DNA of 64,000 nt from Rhodothermales bacterium (GTDB lineage Bacteria; Bacteroidota; Rhodothermia; Rhodothermales; VXPQ01), in NCBI GenBank assembly GCA_951812345.1, contig OX638295.1, positions 62,001 to 126,000 of the forward strand, given 5' to 3'. Under the pieces are notes generated by a model that worked only from the letters and a program-made list of their open reading frames with translations, had not been told where the DNA came from and did not search any database. Of this stretch, positions 19,184 through 28,118 are shown in pieces. The position numbers and the translations under genes are program-made. Within the stretch, counting starts at the first letter, position 1. The number at the start of each line of letters is the position of its first letter.

Positions 19184-20290
19184 ATGTACGACATCTTTCG
19201 ATCCGCGCTGTTCAGAATAGACCCTGAACAGGCCCATTACGCATCCGCTTGCGCCGCCCGAAGCGTACAACTCGCGCGGGCGGGAGGAGCGTTGGAAAAG
19301 ATGTTCGCGTTCGAGGACATACGCCTCGAACAAACCCTGTGGGGCAATACCTTTTCTTCCCCGATCGGCCTTGCCGCCGGTTTCGACAAGAACGCTTCGC
19401 TGGTGCCATTCTGGCCCACATTGGGATTCGGCTTTGCAGAAGTCGGCTCGGTTACGGCCTACTCCTCCCGGGGCAACCCCCGGCCGCGCGCCTTTCGCCT
19501 GATCGAAGACGAGGCGCTCATCAACCGGATGGGCCTCAACAACAAGGGGGTACGCAACATTGCCCGGCGGCTTCGACGAACCGCTCCTCGGAGCCGAATT
19601 CCCATAGGCGTCAACATCGCCAGCACACACGGCCGCAAGATTACAGGCAACTCCGCCGTGGAAGATTTCCGCATAAGTTTCAAGACCATTGCGGATCAGG
19701 CAGCCTACATCGCGCTGAATATTTCCTGTCCGAATACGCGCGACGGTAAAACCTTCGAGGATCCTGAATCTCTGGAAATCCTGCTGAAGGTCATTATGGA
19801 GCAACGAAGCAAATCGGCGCCCAACGTACCCGTGCTGCTGAAAATGCCGCCGCCGGTTTCCGACCGGATCGTGTTCGACAGCAGCCTTCGGGAAACCGTG
19901 CGCCTTGCCCTGGACTACGGAATCGCGGGATTCGTGGCCACCAACACGGCAACCGACCGCGAGGGACTCGCCACGCACCCGGCCCGGTTGCGCGCCATCG
20001 GCAGGGGCGGACTCAGTGGGCGGCCTCTCGAAGCCCGCGCCACGCACCTTGTTCGGTACCTGTACCGCCTCACGGAAGGAGCTTTGCCCATCATTGGCGT
20101 GGGAGGCGTATTTTCCGCAAAGGATGCCTATCGGAAGCTCCGCGCCGGGGCCTCGCTCGTGCAAATTTACACCGCACTGATTTACCGCGGCCCGGGAGTG
20201 GTGCGAGACATCAAGACAGGATTGGTTCAACTGCTTGAAAACGACGGGTTCGATTCGATCGCGGATGTGGTGGGTGTCGACGCTGCGTAA
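19184..20290 (+). CDS. pyrD: Dihydroorotate dehydrogenase, class 2-like
   Basis: PyrD oxidises dihydroorotate to orotate in pyrimidine synthesis. The 368-residue protein has the N-terminal helical extension of membrane-associated, quinone-dependent class 2 enzymes (YDIFRSALFRIDPEQAHY), then the FMN-binding IGLAAGFDKNA (61-71), AEVGSVTAYSSRGNPRPR, NRMGLNNKG and the C-terminal IIGVGGVFSAKDAY and GASLVQIYTALIYRGP. The catalytic-base segment reads ISCPNT with Cys at residue 182, where class 2 enzymes usually have Ser. The ATG at 19184 was chosen because homology begins there; an in-frame upstream extension would lie within the preceding gene. Confidence 0.92.
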   Translation: MYDIFRSALFRIDPEQAHYASACAARSVQLARAGGALEKMFAFEDIRLEQTLWGNTFSSPIGLAAGFDKNASLVPFWPTLGFGFAEVGSVTAYSSRGNPRPRAFRLIEDEALINRMGLNNKGVRNIARRLRRTAPRSRIPIGVNIASTHGRKITGNSAVEDFRISFKTIADQAAYIALNISCPNTRDGKTFEDPESLEILLKVIMEQRSKSAPNVPVLLKMPPPVSDRIVFDSSLRETVRLALDYGIAGFVATNTATDREGLATHPARLRAIGRGGLSGRPLEARATHLVRYLYRLTEGALPIIGVGGVFSAKDAYRKLRAGASLVQIYTALIYRGPGVVRDIKTGLVQLLENDGFDSIADVVGVDAA

Positions 20291-20298
20291 TTTTTTCA

Positions 20299-20485
20299 GG
20301 ATACTCTGATTAAATCCACGAATTTCATAGGCTGCGAGGGGTGCGCTGTCAAGAAATGACGAAGCAATGTGGCAGGTCCCACATAATGAGGAATGACGCG
20401 GACAGCGTGCTCCTCGCAGCCTCCCGAAGGGCGCTTCACGCACGAACGTGAAGTGCTGATCGAAGTGGACTTGATCAGAGTATCC
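20299..20485 (-). repeat. MITE-like interspersed repeat, copy D (internally deleted, inverted)
   Basis: A 187-bp inverted copy. The ends GGATACTCTGATTAAATCCAC and GTGGACTTGATCAGAGTATCC pair well, including a TCCAC/GTGGA pair where copy C has TCCGC/GCGGA. Part of the interior is missing, bringing the inner stem CTTCACG / CGTGAAG close together as a tight hairpin. It begins nine bases after the pyrD stop and ends 24 bases before the presumed start of the TonB receptor. Confidence 0.88.
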
Positions 20486-20509
20486 CTTACATTCACCCGT
20501 CAGGTATCC

Positions 20510-23087
20510 GTGTTCATCCCCCGAACTCGCACCCTCGCCTGCGCTCTGGCGCTTGTTCTCGCCGTTGCCCTCACCGTTGGCGTGGCGCCAGCGCGTGCTC
20601 AATCGGCAGCAACCACTGGTATCATACGAGGAACGGTGTATAACGCCTCGGGCGAGCCGGTACCCGACGCTTCGGTGGTTATCCACCACCTCGAGACCGG
20701 CCTGCGCACCGTGGTTGAAACCACTTCCTCCGGCGCCTTTGCGCGGGCGCTGCTCCCACGTGGGACCTACACCATTTGGGTGGTCTCCGAATTCAACCTC
20801 GGCGAAATCCGCCGTGAAAACCTGTTGCTGCATGTGGGAGAGACGCTCGACCTTGACCTCGCTTTCCGGGCCATCGAGTTACAGGAAGTCACCGTGACCG
20901 CCGAACAGGCGCCTTTCCTCGACCCCGAAGATGCTACCCAATCGCAACGCCTGTCCGAGGAGATCGTGGACGCCCTCCCCAACAATGGTCGCAACCTTAT
21001 CGACCTGACGCTGCTGACTCCCGGCGTGGCCATCAGCCAGGGACCCGACGGCGAAGTGCTCAACATCGGCGGGCAGCGGGGCATTTTCAACAACTTCATG
21101 GTGGATGGCGCCGATTTCAATAACCCCTTCTTCGGCGAACAACGGGGCGGACAGCGACCGGCGTTCACCTTCAATCAGGACGCCGTGGAAGAGATGGTCG
21201 TCGTAAGCCAAGGCGCGCCTGCCGAGTTCGGTCGTTCCTCGGGCGGCTTCATCAATGTCGTGACGCGCTCCGGGACCAACGAATTCCGGGGGTCCGCGCA
21301 TTACTTCGGGCAGTGGGACGCCATTTCCTCCGAATACCGCCCGCACCGGGGCGGCGGCAAGCCGGAGTTCGGACGAAACCAATTCGGGTTTACGTTCGGC
21401 GGACCGATCGTCAGGGACCGCGCATTCTTCTTCGTGGCCTACGATCAGCAGGTCGCATCAGAGACAAAACAGGCCACGCGGGCTGTCCAAAGCCCGGCGA
21501 AACTCGGCAAACTGGATAATTTTCTGCGCACCCGGTGGCCCAACCTCTTCGACGCCGAATTCGGACCCATTTCCCGCAGCGACGACGCCCGCGCCGTGAC
21601 CGCCAAACTGGACTTCAACCTGAACGCGCTGAACCAGGCTTCGGTGAAGTACAACTATGCCTGGTCCGAACAGGTGAACGGCACGTTTGATGTGGATTCG
21701 TGGGGACTCTCGGCAAACGGCGTCGAGCAAGACTACTCACATGCCATCAATGTCGGCCTGCGCTCGTTGCTGGGGAACACGGCGTTCAACGAATTCCGCG
21801 CCCAGTGGGCTATAGAGCGCCGCCCCCGGCGCTACCGGGGACCCGTTTTGCCGGGCGCCGCTCCTCCACCCACCCCCCAGTTCGACGCCATAGGCGGACG
21901 CCCCTTCCCCGACATCGCCATGGATTTCGCCGATGGATTCCGGATAGGGCTGCCGTTCTTCCTGCCGATCCACCCCGGCGAAGATACCCGGCTGCAACTC
22001 ATTGACAATGTGTCTTTCCTGACAGGCGATCACCTTTTCAAGGCCGGGATAGAGTACAACCGGACAAGGGTAAAACAGCAATTCATCGGCTTCGCCAACG
22101 GGCGCTACCTATTCGATTCGGTGGACGGCTTTATTGGATTCGTCGACCAGGGAAATCGGTTCGTCACCTGTTCGGACGGGTCCAGCAGCTCGGAGGGAAT
22201 CTGTCCGGAAGGAACTTCGATTACCGGGCCGGTGCTCCTGTACCTGCAGTCGGCTACGGTACCCGGAGTGCCTCCCGAAGACCTCGGACGGCAATCTTTC
22301 TACACCAATGAACTGGCGCTGTTTATCCAGGATACCTGGAAGATCAGAACCGGCCTCGTCCTGAATCTCGGATTGCGCTGGGAAGGGGTGTGGCACCCGA
22401 ATGTGTTCGTGGACCCCGAGGAAACGTTCTATGCGCCTTACCTGAGCGACCCGCGCTTCCCGTCGAATGGAACGATTCCCGACGACTTCAACAATTTCCA
22501 GCCCCGGTTCGGGCTGACCTGGAATGTCGGGGGCAAGGACGCCACCGTCGTACGCGCCAATGCCGGCTCGTATTATGCGCGCATACCGGGACTGGTCTTC
22601 GCCCAGCACCGCTCCACCAACGGCGCGTTCCAGCAGATACTGTTCCGAAGCAGCGTCGACGCGCCCGTTCTGGGTCCCGTTCCGCCGATCGACGAACTGA
22701 TCGACGGGGCAAGCGCCACGCCCTTCCTGCCCGAAATTCATGTAAGCGACCGGGAGTTGCAACTACCGCGCACGTGGTCGTTCGGCGCCGGGGTGGACCA
22801 CGCCTTCGGAAACGGCCTGGCGGCAAGTCTGTCCTGGCAGCATGCGCGCACGGATAATCTCTTTCGCTTTGTCGATCGCAACGCCGCCGTGCTGGGATGT
22901 GCGGCTGTCGCGTGCATTCGGGACGCAGCATCGGGTGGAAATCATCATGGACCTCTTCAACATCACCAACGCCGACAATTTCCTTGACACCGCTCTTGGA
23001 TCGCTTCTTTTCAACTTCGACGGCTCGATTCGAAGCGGGCTTGGAGATACTCGCCGGGCTCAGATAGGGGTCAAGGTGCGGTTCTGA
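20510..23087 (+). pseudogene. Oar-like TonB-dependent receptor, frameshifted with internal deletion
   Basis: An outer-membrane transporter/receptor. From GTG at 20510, a signal peptide (LACALALVLAVALTVG...ARAQ) precedes a carboxypeptidase-regulatory-like domain (IRGTVYNASGEPVPDASVVI). A plug domain follows (LSEEIVDALPNNGRNLIDLTLLTPG, VDGADFNNPFFG), then beta-barrel strands. The frame runs until 22987, but from about 22890 it encodes non-family sequence. The neighbouring frame from about 22885 to 23087 encodes the proper receptor C-terminus (WDVRLSRAFG, VEIIMDLFNITNADNF, RRAQIGVKVRF). A stretch of barrel between the two is missing relative to usual family length, so the junction looks like an out-of-frame deletion. 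No ATG start is available downstream of repeat copy D. It is either a decaying gene or an assembly error. Confidence 0.72.
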
Positions 23088-23163
23088 GCATGTACCGGGA
23101 TTGCAAAATATTCCGGCTGCCGGCCCGGCTTCGATAACGCGGGGTTTCAAAGCCTCTTATACC

Positions 23164-25074
23164 ATGCCTGCCCTCCTTGATTTTGAAACAGTTCCGGAAC
23201 TCTTCCGCGGGATCGTGGCCTGGTACCGGGGGGAGAACCGCGCGGCATTGCGGTACAAAGACCGCATATCCCGCACGTGGGTGGACATATCCTGGGAGAA
23301 ATTGGAAGAGCGTGTCCACGACATGGCGGGCTTTCTCCGGCAAGAAGGCGTCGAAAAGGGAACCCGCGTAGCCATCCTGTCGGAAAACCGTCCGGAATGG
23401 GCCGTTACGGATATGGCCACGCAGTTGCTCGGTGCGGTGAATGTGTCTCTCTACACATCCCTGCCCGCCGATCAGGCAGCCTGGATTCTCCAGGATTCCG
23501 GCGCGTCCGTTTTTGTGGTATCCACCTCTATTCAGCAGCGCAAGGCCGAGAAAATTTTTGGCGAATGCTCTGATCTTCGCCGGGTTGTTTCCATGAGCGC
23601 AGACAGCAAGGGTAAAAGCAGCGACAGAGAAACGGAATACGTGCTGTCCTGGGACAAGGCAATGCAAATCGGACGGCAGTATCGGGATGCACTTGCTGAG
23701 CAACCCGGGACAACGCTGATCGAGGACGTGACCCCGGACGACCTGTCCGCCCTTATATACACGAGCGGCACGACGGGGCGGCCAAAGGGAGTCATGCTCA
23801 CGCATCGCAATTTCTGCTCGAATGCGAACGCCGTGCTCGGCCTGTTGCCGATTACGGCGAACGACCACCATCTTTCTTTTCTGCCGCTTTCGCATGCCCT
23901 GGAGCGCACCGGGGGATATCTGGTAGCCATGGCCTGCGGCGCCACCGTGTCCTATGCGGAAAGCATCGATGCGCTGGGCAGGAATCTGCCGGAGGTATCC
24001 CCAACCATTTTGCTCTCCGTGCCGCGCGTCTTCGAACGCCTGTACCATGCTATCCAAAAATCGGTGGAAGAGGGATCGGCGATTCAGAAGAAGGTGTTTG
24101 CCTGGGCGGTAGCGACGGGCAACAAGGCCGCCGAACGGCGCAGGAAGAAAAAAGGCGTAGGACCGCTTCTTGGCCTGCAATGTATGCTGGCCCATCGGCT
24201 GGTCTTTTCGAAATTGCATAAAAAACTGGGAGGAAAACTTCAGCTCGCCTTTTCCGGCGGAGCAGCGCTTCCAGGAGAAATCGGAATGTTCTTTCAGGCT
24301 GCCGGCATTCCGGTTATCGAGGGGTACGGCCTGACCGAGACCGCCCCTGGCCTCTCATTCAATCCGGTGGACGCGCCCCGGTACGGAACCGTCGGGCACA
24401 TTATCCCCGGAACGACCGTCGGCATTCGGGACCTCGACAGCAATCATATCATCGGGCAATTATCCGGAGACGAATACCCTTCCGGCCTGACGACCGGCGC
24501 TGGAGAAATCGTGGCCCGGGGGCCGAACGTGATGAAAGGTTACTGGAACAACCCCGAAGCGACCCGGGAAGCCATCGATACCGACGGCTGGTACCACACC
24601 GGCGACGTGGGCCGGTTCGAGGACGGCTATCTCGTAATTACCGACCGGATCAAGCACATGATCGTCTCGGCGGGTGGAAAAAACATATACCCGGGGCCTA
24701 TTGAAGATACCTTCAAGACGACGCCGTTTATCGACCAGATCGTGGTGCTGGGCGAGGGGCGGGAGTTTCTGGCTGCGCTTGTAGCCCCGAACCGGGATTT
24801 TATCGAAACGTACGCTGATGATCATGGGTTGGCGACCGGAGAAAGCACTCCACTGATCTCTCATGAGAAGGTGCTCGGTCTGTTCGACCGGGCATTCCGG
24901 GAATATTCCCGCACGGCGGCGGCCCACGAAAAAATTCGAGCGTTCCGGCTACTGGACGAGCCGTTTTCCGTGGAAAACGGACTCCTTACGCCGACCCTGA
25001 AGCCGCGCCGATCCCGGATCGAGGCGCACTATGCGGCCTTGATCGCAGACATGTACGAGAAGTGGAGGCGGTGA
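23164..25074 (+). CDS. Long-chain fatty acid-CoA ligase (AMP-forming)
   Basis: An ANL-superfamily enzyme of 636 residues that activates fatty acids to acyl-CoA through an acyl-adenylate. The motif [16 protein letters not shown] starts near residue 198. The acceptor motif [10 protein letters not shown], the A8 hinge [20 protein letters not shown] and [16 protein letters not shown] follow in order. The insert [12 protein letters not shown]...[22 protein letters not shown] is typical of the FACL/FadD15-like clade. The ATG at 23164 was chosen over the TTG at 23101 because family homology begins at [13 protein letters not shown]. It lies after the damaged receptor and before tRNA-Pro. Confidence 0.9.
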   Translation: MPALLDFETVPELFRGIVAWYRGENRAALRYKDRISRTWVDISWEKLEERVHDMAGFLRQEGVEKGTRVAILSENRPEWAVTDMATQLLGAVNVSLYTSLPADQAAWILQDSGASVFVVSTSIQQRKAEKIFGECSDLRRVVSMSADSKGKSSDRETEYVLSWDKAMQIGRQYRDALAEQPGTTLIEDVTPDDLSALIYTSGTTGRPKGVMLTHRNFCSNANAVLGLLPITANDHHLSFLPLSHALERTGGYLVAMACGATVSYAESIDALGRNLPEVSPTILLSVPRVFERLYHAIQKSVEEGSAIQKKVFAWAVATGNKAAERRRKKKGVGPLLGLQCMLAHRLVFSKLHKKLGGKLQLAFSGGAALPGEIGMFFQAAGIPVIEGYGLTETAPGLSFNPVDAPRYGTVGHIIPGTTVGIRDLDSNHIIGQLSGDEYPSGLTTGAGEIVARGPNVMKGYWNNPEATREAIDTDGWYHTGDVGRFEDGYLVITDRIKHMIVSAGGKNIYPGPIEDTFKTTPFIDQIVVLGEGREFLAALVAPNRDFIETYADDHGLATGESTPLISHEKVLGLFDRAFREYSRTAAAHEKIRAFRLLDEPFSVENGLLTPTLKPRRSRIEAHYAALIADMYEKWRR

Positions 25075-25148
25075 AACCCGGCAGGGGAGCGCGCGTTCGA
25101 GTTGGTCTTTTGTCCGCTTTCGGTTTTGTGGAGGCGGATACGACTTTT

Positions 25149-25225
<77 letters not shown>

Positions 25226-25234
25226 TTTCTGATT

Positions 25235-25264
25235 CCGCCGTCCTCCGCGTCAGCGGAGGCGGCG
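25235..25264 (+). terminator. GC-rich hairpin after tRNA-Pro, possible terminator
   Basis: CGCCGTCCTCCGC and GCGGAGGCGGCG pair as an approximately 12-bp stem with one bulge and a GTCA loop, ten bases after the tRNA CCA. There is no T-run after it, so it may be a processing or protective hairpin rather than an intrinsic terminator. Confidence 0.4.
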
Positions 25265-25410
25265 TGTGTACTAATTGACCACGGCAACGGAAGCCGCGCC
25301 GGCAATTCTTCCAATCGTTGGTAACCTGGACGGCATAATCGTTCAGGCATTGGAAGAACCAGATCCCGCGCGGCCGGCCACAACGGCGCCCTGATCTACG
25401 CCAGGATCAG

Positions 25411-26103
25411 CTACTCGGTGTAGCTTACGTTCCGCTTGCGGCCAACGAGGACCGTGCTCGGGGTTTGGCGCCAGACGCACTCGGCGTCGAACCCCGCCTC
25501 ACGCATCGCCCGAAGCTCCCTGTCGAGGGGAAAGTAGGCGTCTTCGTCCGACCACTCGTCAAAGTGCCGGTAGGCCTGCGCCTCATCGATGCCGCAACCC
25601 ACCAAATGCGCCGCCCAGGCAGCGTAGTCCGCTGCGCGGTCGGGGTCCGCCCCCGGCATGGTCACGTCGGCATTGACAAAAACGCCCCCCGGACGAAGCG
25701 CCTGCGCGATGCGGCCGTATAACGCAGTCTTGGCGCCCATGTCGGCCACATGATGCAAGGCAAGGGAGGCGGCGACGGCATCGCAGCCCGACAACGGATC
25801 GTTGAACGACTGCCCGCGCAAACGGACCCGCTCCCCGAAACGCCGCAACCTCGACTCGGCACGACGCAACATTTCGCCGTCCACATCCACCAACTCAACG
25901 ACGGACATGTCCGATCTCTCCAGAATCGCCTCCGCCAGCGCTCCCGTCCCGGCGCCAAGATCGAGAATCCGTTCCGGCTTGACCCGGGCGATTTCCTCCG
26001 CAGCTCGTTCAAGCATCGCCTCGTAGCCGGGGATGAAGCTGCGAATCGACGCGTCGTAGGCTTCGATGTCGAGCTGCAGGTGCTGGCGAACGGAATGGCT
26101 CAT
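25411..26103 (-). CDS. SAM-dependent methyltransferase (class I)
   Basis: A 230-residue protein with a Rossmann-type methyltransferase fold. Motif I is ILDLGAGTGALAEAIL (residues 46-61), motif II is VVELVDVDGEML, and the post-I region is CDAVAASLALHHVADMGAKT followed by LRPGGVFVNADV, as in small-molecule methyltransferases of the UbiE/Tam/Methyltransf_11/25 type. Substrate cannot be deduced. It is encoded divergently from the metal efflux operon, 110 bases away. Confidence 0.8.
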   Translation of the reverse strand: MSHSVRQHLQLDIEAYDASIRSFIPGYEAMLERAAEEIARVKPERILDLGAGTGALAEAILERSDMSVVELVDVDGEMLRRAESRLRRFGERVRLRGQSFNDPLSGCDAVAASLALHHVADMGAKTALYGRIAQALRPGGVFVNADVTMPGADPDRAADYAAWAAHLVGCGIDEAQAYRHFDEWSDEDAYFPLDRELRAMREAGFDAECVWRQTPSTVLVGRKRNVSYTE

Positions 26104-26213
26104 GATGAGCTAAGTATAATGACCTTGTTCCTTTTCACGAAACCATTTCCGGCTTTGTTGTTTTACGAATAATAAGCAACCCGGATAATGCGCGTCGCAA
26201 CGCGTTCTGTTCC

Positions 26214-26687
26214 ATGCTCACTGCGCTGAGAACATACAGGCTTCTTTCCACGCTGCTCGGCCTGAGTTTGCTGTTCGGCGTGGCGGCGCCTTTGGTGCAA
26301 ACGACCTGCGCCATGGGGCAAAACGACCGGCACGGAGCCCACGACTGCCATTCCGAAAACACGCATTCCCATGCGTCTGCCGATGCGCCGGCGCCTCCCT
26401 GCCCGCACGAACACGAAGCGAAATCGCCGCATGAGGGAGTGGCGCCATTCTCTTCGGATACCCGACCATGCTGCGCATTCGAATCGGCTTCGACCGGCGA
26501 GGCCGTAGCGCTTCTTTCCAGAACCTCATGGCGGGATGCGAGCAATCTTTCCCTTGCGCTCCTTCCCCATACCGGATACGAAGCGCCGGACAACGTATCT
26601 GCACGTCCGCGCATCCCCCCACCACTACTCTTTACCGGCTTTCCCATCGCCGACAGGCAGGCCCTTCTCGCCACGTTCCTGATCTGA
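26214..26687 (+). CDS. Exported His/Cys-rich protein heading the metal efflux operon
   Basis: A 157-residue protein with a signal peptide or N-terminal anchor (LLSTLLGLSLLFGVAAPLVQ, about 11-30) followed by a short histidine- and cysteine-rich stretch. That stretch includes CAMGQNDRHGAHDCHSEN, THSHAS, CPHEHE and RPCCAF. Proteins with this composition often precede RND metal efflux genes in Bacteroidota and are thought to bind copper or silver ions in the periplasm; that role is inferred here. The rest of the protein has no recognised domain. It is 89 bases before the TolC-family gene and in the same orientation. Confidence 0.6.
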   Translation: MLTALRTYRLLSTLLGLSLLFGVAAPLVQTTCAMGQNDRHGAHDCHSENTHSHASADAPAPPCPHEHEAKSPHEGVAPFSSDTRPCCAFESASTGEAVALLSRTSWRDASNLSLALLPHTGYEAPDNVSARPRIPPPLLFTGFPIADRQALLATFLI

Positions 26688-26776
26688 CAGGCTTGTTGCT
26701 TCCCACCACCCCTTGAGGTCCGGCTCGACCGTACCTCTCGCGTTTGCAACAGGAAGTCCTAACGATCAGGAAATCC

Positions 26777-28090
26777 ATGAAGCCGATTCATTCCATTGGC
26801 GCAGTCCGCGCCATACTCGTCGCCCTGCTTCTGCTCCCGGCGATCGCGCATGCAAAGCATCGACCGCTTGCACCGGCCGACACGCTCCTGAGCCTCGACG
26901 ATCTACTGACAGAGGTACGGGCCAACAACCCGTCTCTGCGCGTGTCCCGACTGGAGGCAGAGATACTGGCCACCCGAAGCCGCCAGGTGTCTGCCTTGCC
27001 GGATCCTTCCGTGACGGTCGGTTACCAACCGTACCCGCTCCTGACGGCGCGCGGCGCGCAGCGCAGCCAATGGCGCATCGAGCAGATGGCGCCGTACCCC
27101 GGCAAACTCGGTCTCCAGGGCGCCATCGCCGACCTGAGCGCCGAAGTCGCAGGCTTTGAAGCGGATACCTTCGAAGAGGACCTGCTCTTCGAAGCCAAGC
27201 AGGCGTACTACGAACTCTATCGGATCCAGCAACAGGAGCAGCTTATCCTCGCTTTCCGGGACAGGTTGGAGAGCTTTGAAGAGGCCGCCGCCGCGCAATA
27301 CGAAGTGGGCGCCGGCATGCAGCAAGCCATCCTGAAAGCGCAACTGGAAAAGAACACGCTCGCGCGCGTGCAGCTTGAACTTGCAGAGCATCGCCGCACG
27401 GCCGCCGAGACCCTGACGCGCCTCCTCAACCGCCCCACCTCCGACGCCTTTATGGCCGGCGTCCGGATCGAGGCGCCGCCCATGCTTAGCCATGATGAAG
27501 CCGCGCTGCTGGAAATCGCCCGAAGGGAGCGGCCCGAAGCCGATGCCCTCGACGCGGCAGCGCGACGCGCCGATGCCCGGATCGCCCTGGCCCGCAAGCA
27601 GTTCATGCCCGATTTCGGCCTGAACATCACCTATTTTGACATAGGTAATACCGACGTGCCGCCGACGGCCACGGGGCGCGACGCCGTCGCGATCGGGGCC
27701 ACCATCAAAGTACCGATTCAACGCGGGAGCCTACGGGCCCGGTTGGAGGAAACCCGGGTACGCCGCATCCAGATCGAGACGCGCCAGGAAGCGCTTGAAA
27801 CCTCGTTCCGGACACAGATCGCCGATCTCGTAAGCCGGCTGCGCGGGGAAGCGCAACAACTCGCCCTCTATCGGGAAGCCCTTATTCCCCAGGCCGAGAC
27901 CACGCTTCAGGCTACGCTCAGCGCCTACACCACCGGTCGCACCGATTTTCTTGACCTTCTGGACGCCGAACGCATGCTCTTCTCGTTGGGGACGGGCTAC
28001 GAAGACACGTTCGCGCGCTACCTGAAGACGACCGCCGCCCTCGAACGAGCGCTTGGCGTCCACTCGCTTGCAGACCTCGACACGCCTTAA
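26777..28090 (+). CDS. TolC-family outer membrane efflux protein (CusC-like)
   Basis: The outer-membrane channel of a tripartite metal efflux pump. The 437-residue protein has a signal peptide (residues 1-26, ending AIAHA) and two outer membrane efflux protein repeats of coiled-coil helices (for example LDDLLTEVRANNPSLRVSRLEAEILATRSR, split by NPSL). It ends in LLDAERMLFSLGTGYEDTFARYLKTTAALERALG, the typical end of the second repeat. The ATG at 26777 is chosen because the signal peptide begins there. The stop is 28 bases before cusB. Confidence 0.88.
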   Translation: MKPIHSIGAVRAILVALLLLPAIAHAKHRPLAPADTLLSLDDLLTEVRANNPSLRVSRLEAEILATRSRQVSALPDPSVTVGYQPYPLLTARGAQRSQWRIEQMAPYPGKLGLQGAIADLSAEVAGFEADTFEEDLLFEAKQAYYELYRIQQQEQLILAFRDRLESFEEAAAAQYEVGAGMQQAILKAQLEKNTLARVQLELAEHRRTAAETLTRLLNRPTSDAFMAGVRIEAPPMLSHDEAALLEIARRERPEADALDAAARRADARIALARKQFMPDFGLNITYFDIGNTDVPPTATGRDAVAIGATIKVPIQRGSLRARLEETRVRRIQIETRQEALETSFRTQIADLVSRLRGEAQQLALYREALIPQAETTLQATLSAYTTGRTDFLDLLDAERMLFSLGTGYEDTFARYLKTTAALERALGVHSLADLDTP

Positions 28091-28118
28091 ACCCGCATCC
28101 AGCCAGACCCTGAATACC

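Noticed and set aside
23101-23163. TTG start for the acyl-CoA ligase
   Set aside because: The 21 extra residues lack family similarity; ATG at 23164 fits better.
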